This document shows positions 6,653 to 12,897 of a DNA stretch of 64,000 nucleotides, one piece after another (the first letter of the stretch is position 1; each line of letters starts with the position of its first letter). The notes under the pieces are model-generated. The model saw only the letters and a program-made list of their open reading frames with translations, ran no database searches and had not been told where the DNA came from. The position numbers and the translations under genes were made by a program. This stretch comes from DAOULT01 sp964646625 (GTDB taxonomy: Bacteria; Chloroflexota; Anaerolineae; CAZYHC01): positions 186,001 through 250,000 of the forward strand of contig CAZYHC010000001.1 in the NCBI GenBank assembly GCA_964646625.1, in the 5' to 3' direction.

Positions 6653-9454
6653 ATGACTAAAAAGTGGGTATATCTATTTAAAGAAGGAAACAAAGAAATG
6701 CGCAACCTGTTGGGCGGCAAAGGCTCCGGCCTGGCCGAAATGACCAACGTGGGGCTGCCCGTGCCGCCAGGTTTCACCATCACCACCGAAGCCTGCCTGG
6801 CCTACTTCGACGCCGGTAAGCGGTTCCCGGAAGGAATGTGGGAGCAAACCCTGGAAGCTGTGAAAGCGGTCGAGGAACAGACAGGCAAGAAGTTCGGTGA
6901 CCCGTCCAACCCGTTATTGGTCTCTGTCCGCTCTGGGGCGCGGGTCTCCATGCCAGGCATGATGGACACCGTCCTCAACGTCGGGCTGAACCCGCAGACG
7001 CTAGAGGGCATGGCCAAACTGATGAACAACGAGCGTTTTGCCTGGGACGCCTACCGCCGCCTGGTGCAGATGTTCGGCAACATCGTCAAAGGCATACCCC
7101 GCCACAAATTCGAGCACATCCTGGACGAGTACAAAGCCAAGACGAAAGGCGGGCGCGACATCGACCTGACCACCGACATGCTCAAGCAGGTGACTGCCGA
7201 CTTCAAGGCCCTGTACAAAAAGGAGTTGGGCGAAGACTTCCCCGACGACCCTTACCAGCAGTTGAAAGAGGCCATCGCCGCCGTTTTCGGCTCCTGGTTC
7301 GGCGCGCCGGCCACCAGCTACCGCAACGCCGAGGGGCTGCCCCACGACTGGGGCACGGGGGTCAACGTGCAGACGGTGGTGTTCGGCAACATGGGAGAAG
7401 GCTCCGGCACCGGGGTGGCCTTCACCCGCGACCCGTCCACCGGCGAAAAGGTGGTCTACGGCGAATACCTGATGAACGCCCAGGGCGAGGACGTGGTGGC
7501 CGGTATCCGCACTCCGAACCCCATCGCCGCCCTGGCCGACGAAATGCCCAAATCTTACGAAGAGTTTGCCAAAATCTGCACGCTCCTGGAAGAGCATTAC
7601 CGCGACGTGCAGGACATGGAGTTCACCATCGAGCAGGGCAAGCTGTGGATGCTCCAGACCCGCACCGGCAAGCGCACGGCCAAAGCCGCAGCCAAAATCG
7701 CCGTGGACATGGTGAACGAAGGGCTGATCACCAAAGAAGACGCCCTGATGAGGGTCACCCCCCACCAGGTGGACCTGTTGCTACACCCCAGCTTCCTGCC
7801 AGAGGACAAGGAAGGGGCCATAGACGCGGGCCAACTTCTGGCCAGGGGGCTGAACGCTTCGCCTGGCGCGGCGGTGGGGGTAGCCATTTTCGACGCCGAC
7901 ACCGCCGAAGCGCGAGGCAAAGCCGGAGAAGCGGTCATCCTGGTCAGGCCGGAAACCAACCCCGACGACGTGCACGGCATGGTGCAGGCCAAAGGCATCC
8001 TCACCCAACACGGCGGGATGACCTCTCACGCGGCGGTGGTAGCGCGCGGCTGGGGTAAGCCCTGCGTGGCCGGATGCGAGGACATCCGCATCAACCTGGA
8101 GGCCCGGCAGTTCGCGGTGGCGGGCCAGGTCATCAAAGAAGGCGACGTTATCTCCATCGATGGCGGCACGGGTGAGGTATTCAAAGGGGACATCCCCGTC
8201 ACCGTGCCCGACCTGGCTAAAGAAGTAGAGCTTAACACCCTGCTCACCTGGGCCGACGCAACGCGCAAACTGGGCGTGTGGGCCAACGCCGACTACCCCC
8301 AGGATGCTACCAGAGCTCGCCAGTTCGGGGCGGAAGGTATCGGGCTGTGCCGCACGGAACACATGTTCTTCGAGGAGGAGCGGCGGCCCATCGTGGTGCG
8401 CATGGTGATGGCCTCCCTGGACGCGGCTCCAATCGAGTTCAGGATCGCAGACCTGAAAGCGGAATACAACCTGGAAGGCCAGACCGCACGGAGAAAGGCC
8501 CAAATCGAGGCCGAACTGAAAGAACTGGAAGCCTCGTCCGAGCTGGCCGTTTACCGCCAGGCCCTGGCCCAACTGTTGCCCTTCCAGCGCGAAGACTTCG
8601 AGGGCATCTTCGAGGCCATGGATGGCCTGCCGGTCATCATCCGCCTCATCGACCCGCCCATGCACGAGTTCCTGCCGCCCAGGGAGGAGTTGGTCAGGGA
8701 AGTCACCGAATTGCGCTGCCAGGGTGAAGACTCGCCCGAACTGGCCGAGAAAGAACAGATGCTTCAGATCGTGGAGAGCATGTGGGAGATCAACCCCATG
8801 CTGGGTCTGCGCGGTTGCCGGGCCGGAATCATGTACCCCGGCCTGACCGAAATGCAGACCAGGGCCATTATCGAGGCGGCCTGCAACAAGGCCCAAGAAG
8901 GGGTGGACGTGCACGCCGAGATCATGATCCCCCTGACCAGCGACGTTAACGAACTGAGGCTGGAGCAGAGCAAGCTGGAGAAGGTGGCCAAAGACGTTAT
9001 GCAGGAAAAGGGTGTCGAGGTTGATTATAAGTTCGGCACGATGATCGAGATCCCACGCGCCGCCATCACCGCCGACGAGATCGCCAAATACGCCCAATTC
9101 TTCTCCTTCGGCACCAACGACCTGACCCAGATGACTTACGGCATCTCCCGTGACGACGCCGAAGGCAAGTTCCTGCTCGACTACGTGGACCGCCAAATCC
9201 TGCCCGCTAACCCCTTCGAGCGGCTGGACCGGGAGGGGGTGGGGGTGCTGATGCGCATGTGCGTGGAGAAAGGCCGCCGCACCAAGCCCGACCTGGAAGT
9301 GGGCATCTGCGGCGAACACGGCGGCGACCCCTACTCCATCGAGTTCTGCCACATGCTGGGGCTTAACTACGTCTCCTGCTCGCCCTTCCGGGTGCCCATC
9401 GCCAGGCTGGCGGCGGCCCAGGCAGCCCTAAACCACAAATACGGACGCGAGTAG
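6653..9454 (+). CDS. ppdK: Pyruvate, phosphate dikinase
   Basis: 933 residues. It interconverts pyruvate + ATP + Pi with PEP + AMP + PPi, working in glycolysis with PPi or in gluconeogenesis. Domains in order: the N-terminal ATP-grasp domain (WVYLFKEGN, LLGGKGSGLAEM); the swivelling phosphohistidine domain with GGMTSHAAVVARGWGKPC (His near residue 460); and the C-terminal PEP/pyruvate barrel ending FCHMLGLNYVSCSPFRVPIA with the catalytic Cys near 908. It is about 50 residues longer than usual because of a helical insert around residues 600-640 (rich in Lys/Glu, EAELKELEASSE), probably on the surface. It has an AAGGAGG ribosome site and a strong terminator at 9472-9515. Confidence 0.97.
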   Translation: MTKKWVYLFKEGNKEMRNLLGGKGSGLAEMTNVGLPVPPGFTITTEACLAYFDAGKRFPEGMWEQTLEAVKAVEEQTGKKFGDPSNPLLVSVRSGARVSMPGMMDTVLNVGLNPQTLEGMAKLMNNERFAWDAYRRLVQMFGNIVKGIPRHKFEHILDEYKAKTKGGRDIDLTTDMLKQVTADFKALYKKELGEDFPDDPYQQLKEAIAAVFGSWFGAPATSYRNAEGLPHDWGTGVNVQTVVFGNMGEGSGTGVAFTRDPSTGEKVVYGEYLMNAQGEDVVAGIRTPNPIAALADEMPKSYEEFAKICTLLEEHYRDVQDMEFTIEQGKLWMLQTRTGKRTAKAAAKIAVDMVNEGLITKEDALMRVTPHQVDLLLHPSFLPEDKEGAIDAGQLLARGLNASPGAAVGVAIFDADTAEARGKAGEAVILVRPETNPDDVHGMVQAKGILTQHGGMTSHAAVVARGWGKPCVAGCEDIRINLEARQFAVAGQVIKEGDVISIDGGTGEVFKGDIPVTVPDLAKEVELNTLLTWADATRKLGVWANADYPQDATRARQFGAEGIGLCRTEHMFFEEERRPIVVRMVMASLDAAPIEFRIADLKAEYNLEGQTARRKAQIEAELKELEASSELAVYRQALAQLLPFQREDFEGIFEAMDGLPVIIRLIDPPMHEFLPPREELVREVTELRCQGEDSPELAEKEQMLQIVESMWEINPMLGLRGCRAGIMYPGLTEMQTRAIIEAACNKAQEGVDVHAEIMIPLTSDVNELRLEQSKLEKVAKDVMQEKGVEVDYKFGTMIEIPRAAITADEIAKYAQFFSFGTNDLTQMTYGISRDDAEGKFLLDYVDRQILPANPFERLDREGVGVLMRMCVEKGRRTKPDLEVGICGEHGGDPYSIEFCHMLGLNYVSCSPFRVPIARLAAAQAALNHKYGRE

Positions 9455-9471
9455 GTTCGCAAAGACCGATA

Positions 9472-9515
9472 AGCGCATGGCAGACAGCGAACGACCACCT
9501 GCCATGCGCTCTTTT
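9472..9515 (+). terminator. Rho-independent terminator of ppdK
   Basis: A perfect 12-bp stem, AGCGCATGGCAG (9472-9483) with CTGCCATGCGCT (9499-9510), a 15-nt loop, and then CTTTT. Confidence 0.85.
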
Positions 9516-9526
9516 CACCAAGGGGT

Positions 9527-9576
9527 CGCGGATGAACACGGACAACAACAACGAACGGTAGAATTTAACGAATGAG
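9527..9576 (+). repeat. Decayed dispersed repeat, left flank of the PIN/RHH cassette
   Basis: CGCGGATGAACACGGAC ... CAACGAACGGTAGAATTTAACGAATG resembles, in inverted orientation, the stretch 10601-10640 (reverse complement CGCGAATGACAACCACGAACG...GAATTGAACGAACG). The similarity is imperfect. The start codon at 9572 lies at its right end. Confidence 0.4.
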
Positions 9577-9802
9577 CGTGTTCACGCTGGAAGAGTACGA
9601 AGAGCTGATCGATGCCAGACTGGCGGAAAGTTCCCTGCTGCAAGAGCGCCTGGACGAAGCGAGAGCCAATTACGAACGCGGGGAAGGGAGTAGCTACGAG
9701 GCGTTGCGCCGGGAGTTGCTGGTAGAAGCTGAAGAAACCGATATGAAATCATCCATCGTAAAGATTTGGGAAAAGGCCTCAGGCAAAGATGAAAAGGCTT
9801 GA
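9572..9802 (+). CDS. Small helical protein of unknown function
   Basis: 76 residues, highly charged and probably entirely helical (LEEYEELIDARLAESSLLQERLDEARANYERG). No family recognised. It lies 14 bp ahead of a PIN toxin gene, so it may belong to that module as a third component, although a plausible RHH antitoxin already follows the toxin. There is no good ribosome site upstream, which lowers confidence in the start. Confidence 0.5.
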   Translation: MSVFTLEEYEELIDARLAESSLLQERLDEARANYERGEGSSYEALRRELLVEAEETDMKSSIVKIWEKASGKDEKA

Positions 9803-9815
9803 TGGCGTATAGTAT

Positions 9816-10244
9816 ATGAATAAGCCTCAAGTTGTCATTGATACAAACATATTGGTTGCCGCTTTGCGTTCACGTCGTGGAGCTTCTCACAAATTGCTCA
9901 TGCTCCTTGATAGCGGAAAATTTGAAGTGAACATCTCAGTTACATTAATCTTAGAGTATGAAGACGCAACCAAAAGACTCATTGGTGAGATACCGCTGAC
10001 AGAGCACGATATTGATGATATCCTCGACTACATCTGCAAAGTGGCAAATCGAAGGAAAATCTTTTACCTTTGGCGGCCTTTCTTGAAAGACCCGAAAGAC
10101 GACATGGTATTGGAATTGGCCGTTACTGCTAATTGTGATTTCATCGTGACCTACAACAGAGAGGACTACCAAGGTGTAGAAGCTTTTGGACTACGGGTTA
10201 TGACCCCCAAGGAGTTCTTACAGGAGATAGGAGAATTGCCATGA
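9816..10244 (+). CDS. PIN-domain toxin (PIN family ribonuclease)
   Basis: 142 residues. PIN-domain toxins are metal-dependent ribonucleases that cut tRNA, rRNA or mRNA. Conserved acidic residues are visible: VVIDTNILVAALRS at 7-20 (first Asp), an ExxD-like pair in LILEYEDATKRL, KDPKDDMVLELAV around 86-98, and CDFIVTYNREDY (final Asp). The pattern fits the VapC-like PIN_3 group annotated as putative toxin components. It overlaps the next gene by four bases (ATGA), with the toxin first and the antitoxin second. AT-rich codon use compared with ppdK suggests acquisition by transfer. Confidence 0.88.
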   Translation: MNKPQVVIDTNILVAALRSRRGASHKLLMLLDSGKFEVNISVTLILEYEDATKRLIGEIPLTEHDIDDILDYICKVANRRKIFYLWRPFLKDPKDDMVLELAVTANCDFIVTYNREDYQGVEAFGLRVMTPKEFLQEIGELP

Positions 10245-10477
10245 GTGAAATCAGTCTTAGATTACCTGATCATCTTTATGAAACTATACAGAAGTTAGCA
10301 GAAAGAGAAAGCATCTCTATCAATCAATTCATCACACTGGCACTGGCTGAGAAACTTTCGGCGCTTATGACCGAAGAATATCTTGGAGAACGGGCCAGGC
10401 GTGGAGATAGGAAGAAGTTTGAAAAGGCCATGAGGAAAGTTGCGGATACTGAACCAGAAGAGCAAGACAGACTTTAG
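10241..10477 (+). CDS. Ribbon-helix-helix antitoxin (HicB/Arc-like)
   Basis: 78 residues. The opening ISLRLPDHLYETIQKLAERESISINQFI is the classic ribbon-helix-helix: a strand that would insert in the operator's major groove, then two helices. The C-terminal charged tail (RARRGDRKKFEKAMRKVAD) would wrap the PIN toxin. It is coupled to the toxin gene by an ATGA overlap. RHH antitoxins usually repress their own operon; no operator was identified here. Confidence 0.85.
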   Translation: MSEISLRLPDHLYETIQKLAERESISINQFITLALAEKLSALMTEEYLGERARRGDRKKFEKAMRKVADTEPEEQDRL

Positions 10478-10600
10478 AAAAACAGCCTAACATCTCTTGT
10501 TTATTAAAACGGTGCTCCCTGTCTTTGTGCTCTTCGTGGTTGAATTGTCGCTAACCCCATCGACAACAGCGAACCCAGAATTTACCGAATCCCTATCTTA

Positions 10601-10640
10601 CGTTCGTTCAATTCCCCCGTTCGTGGTTGTCATTCGCGAT
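10601..10640 (-). repeat. Decayed dispersed repeat, right flank of the PIN/RHH cassette
   Basis: Inverted and imperfect relative to 9527-9576. The last codons and stop of the DUF2723 gene at 10630 run into it (protein ending GGVNRE). Confidence 0.4.
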
Positions 10641-12567
10641 TCACTCCCCCGATAAACACTCTCTCCCCCAGCGGCTCCAAGGACGGATACAGGTACATCC
10701 CGACCCACAACTCATAATCTCCAGGCGGCGCATCGGCCGGTATCTCTATGAGGTGTTCGTCGCGCAGCGTCTCGCCCGGCCGCCAGAGGTTGGTGGGATA
10801 AAAATCGCCGCCGGGCCGATGGTCGCTCTGGGCCACGGTCCGACCATCCCCGTTCACTAAATGCACGTATGAAGAGTAAGCCCCCTCCATTTTCCCCAAA
10901 GCCTGCCAGTAGAGCGAAATGTGCAAGCTATCTCCCGGCCTGGGGCGGTGTGGTTCCTGGTCATAGCCGACCAGGCGCACGGTTTCCGCCAGGATGACCT
11001 CCCGAGGATATTCCGGCCCTTTGATAGCGGCAGGCGAGACCACCCGCACCACCGCACCCGCCGCCCCCAGCCGATATTTCACCTCCAGGCCCGGCATCTC
11101 CTTGATGAGATAAACGGGGCGTCCCGTGCCCAGAACGCCGTCCACGACCTGCCCTACGTTCTCGTACTGCGGCACGATCAGGGGAAAAAGGCCCAACAGG
11201 TCGGGGCGCGCTCCCTCGACGTATTGATAATACCACAGGGGCATGATCTCGTCGCGGTCGTTGCTGACCAGGATCGCTCCCTGGGGCAGTGGTTCGGCCA
11301 AAATACTCTTCCATAGGTCGCGGGCCTCGTAGTTGTGGCTCTGATCGAGGTGGGGGTAATGGCTCATCGTAAGGCCAACCGGCAGGAAGAAGAGGGCCAC
11401 GACGACGACCAGCGAGGCCGGATACCTGGCGATTCGGCCTGCCCCTTCGGCCAGGGTAGCCGCTCCCAGGGCCAGCCAGAGGGCGAAAATCAGGTAGGAG
11501 GGGATGAAGAGGACGTAGATATCGCCGATGAAATAGACCAGGTTGAAGGCCACGCCGACCAGATAGGCCAGGCCAGTCAGGGCCAGCAGAGGCCACCGCC
11601 GGGAGAAGATAAGCCGCAATACACCCACCACTCCCAGGCCCAGACCCACCCACCCGAACTGTTGACGCAGCAGATCAACGGCCATGCTCAAGCGCGTTGC
11701 CTCCCAGGGGCCTAACTGGCCGCCGAAAACCCGGCCCAGCACGTGGTCCAGAAAGCCGGACAGAGTGTTGTGGTACAGAATCAACTCCTCGCCCGCCCCC
11801 AACGAAAGACGCAGATAGGGCGTGTGGGGCGCTCGCCAGGGGATGTAGAGATAGAGAAGCAGAGGTAAAAAGAACAAAGCTCCCAGCCTGAGCAAAAACC
11901 AAAGTGCCGTGCACTTCCAAAGTGCGCGGCCCTTAGAGGGTAGGCCCTTCACCAGCCAGAGGAAAACAAGCATGGCCGGGATTAAAAGGATCATGGTGCG
12001 GTGATGGGTCAAACTCAATCCATAAGCGAAGCTGGCGAGCAGGATAAAAGTGCCGTGCACTTCCAAAGTGCGCGGCCCTTGAAAGTTATCGTTTGCTGCT
12101 GCCCTGAGCAGCAGGTAGAGCACCAGGGCCACAAAGAGGGCGTTGAGGCTATACACCTCGGCGATGACGGCCTGTGACCAGAATGTGCCGGACACGGCCA
12201 GGCACGCCGCCCCCAAAGCCGCGGCCAGGGACGACAGGCCCGGCGCGAGTTCAAATTCTTGCAGGGCCAGCTCGCTGGTCAGGTAGAGCAGTCCCACCGC
12301 AAGCGCGGCCCACAGCGCGGAAAAGAGATTCATGCGATAGGCTACATTACCCAGGGGCAGAAGGTGCGTCCAGAGCCAGCCCAACATGGTATACAGGGGG
12401 TAGCCGGTGGGATGGGCTACCCCTGCTATGTAGGGCACGAACTGGAATTCCCCTCCGTCGGCCACGAGCACGGTGGGCGCCAGCGTCTTGACGTAAAGGC
12501 CCAGGCTGAGAAGAGCCAGGATGAGGGCTATAACGATATGCGATTTCGCTCTCAGCCATTCTGACAT
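10630..12567 (-). CDS. DUF2723 membrane glycosyltransferase-like protein with C-terminal beta-sandwich
   Basis: 645 residues, about 11 membrane segments followed by an extracytoplasmic tail. The N-terminus carries the DUF2723 signature (TLAPTVLVADGGEFQFV, then GVAHPTGYPLYTMLGWLW). This is a GT-C-fold family related to protein O-mannosyltransferases, expected to move sugar from a lipid carrier to protein or glycan outside the membrane. Residues from about 530 form a beta-sandwich module (LVGYDQEPHRPRPGD ... SLYWQA ... PPGDYELWVGMYLYP) shared with other membrane proteins in this window. Two copies of a 33-bp palindromic element are read through at residues about 163-174 and 211-222, both in inter-helix loops and in two different frames. 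It starts at ATG 12567 behind GAGGGG. Confidence 0.82.
   Translation of the reverse strand: MSEWLRAKSHIVIALILALLSLGLYVKTLAPTVLVADGGEFQFVPYIAGVAHPTGYPLYTMLGWLWTHLLPLGNVAYRMNLFSALWAALAVGLLYLTSELALQEFELAPGLSSLAAALGAACLAVSGTFWSQAVIAEVYSLNALFVALVLYLLLRAAANDNFQGPRTLEVHGTFILLASFAYGLSLTHHRTMILLIPAMLVFLWLVKGLPSKGRALWKCTALWFLLRLGALFFLPLLLYLYIPWRAPHTPYLRLSLGAGEELILYHNTLSGFLDHVLGRVFGGQLGPWEATRLSMAVDLLRQQFGWVGLGLGVVGVLRLIFSRRWPLLALTGLAYLVGVAFNLVYFIGDIYVLFIPSYLIFALWLALGAATLAEGAGRIARYPASLVVVVALFFLPVGLTMSHYPHLDQSHNYEARDLWKSILAEPLPQGAILVSNDRDEIMPLWYYQYVEGARPDLLGLFPLIVPQYENVGQVVDGVLGTGRPVYLIKEMPGLEVKYRLGAAGAVVRVVSPAAIKGPEYPREVILAETVRLVGYDQEPHRPRPGDSLHISLYWQALGKMEGAYSSYVHLVNGDGRTVAQSDHRPGGDFYPTNLWRPGETLRDEHLIEIPADAPPGDYELWVGMYLYPSLEPLGERVFIGGVNRE
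11902..11934. repeat. 33-bp palindromic element, variant B, copy 1
   Basis: Arms AAGTGCCGTGCACTT (11902-11916) and AAGTGCGCGGCCCTT (11920-11934), loop CCA. The arms pair with two mismatches. Same 15-3-15 layout as the main family. Inside the DUF2723 gene it encodes KGRALWKCTAL. Confidence 0.85.
12048..12080. repeat. 33-bp palindromic element, variant B, copy 2
   Basis: Identical over all 33 bases to the copy at 11902-11934 and 146 bp from it. It is translated in a different frame of the same gene, as QGPRTLEVHGTF. Confidence 0.88.
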
Positions 12568-12599
12568 GCAATGCCCCTCATCAAACGACGATCAACATC

Positions 12600-12827
12600 T
12601 CATTTTTCTTTCCTATAGTCGTGGACTTCGGCTGCTATCTCAGCCATAGACATCCCTTTTTCACCTGGCGCTCGCTCGGCAATCTCTGAAAGCTTCGGCA
12701 AGCGCAGTTTTTTCAAGATCAAAGTGTCGCCCTGGATAAGCACCGCCAATTCATCTTCTGAACCGAGCCAATCGAGCATTTGGGGAAGCAGCTCTATTTT
12801 ACCATCTACTACTTTCATAGTCTCCAT
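12600..12827 (-). CDS. Small protein of unknown family
   Basis: 75 residues from the ATG at 12827, which has GGAG nine bases upstream; an in-frame ATG at 12845 is the alternative (81 residues). The N-terminal half reads as beta (MKVVDGKIELLPQMLDWLG, DELAVLIQGDTLILKKL), reminiscent of a swapped-hairpin AbrB-like antitoxin. The rest is helical (SMAEIAAEVHDYRKEK). No toxin gene lies beside it. It has its own promoter at 12861-12889. The resemblance is only in pattern; the function is unassigned. Confidence 0.6.
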   Translation of the reverse strand: METMKVVDGKIELLPQMLDWLGSEDELAVLIQGDTLILKKLRLPKLSEIAERAPGEKGMSMAEIAAEVHDYRKEK

Positions 12828-12860
12828 GACTTTTGATCTCCTCATCCGCTCCTTAATCTA

Positions 12861-12889
12861 ATCATACCATTCGGCGATGAAAAAGACAA
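12861..12889 (-). promoter_or_regulatory. Promoter of the small gene at 12600-12827
   Basis: On the minus strand TTGTCT (12884-12889) and TATGAT (12861-12866) are 17 bp apart. Confidence 0.6.
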
Positions 12890-12897
12890 GAGGGCTG

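Noticed and set aside
7781..9352. 523-codon open frame antisense to ppdK
   Set aside because: Rich in His/Gly/Gln with no recognisable domain; a mirror of a GC-rich coding strand.
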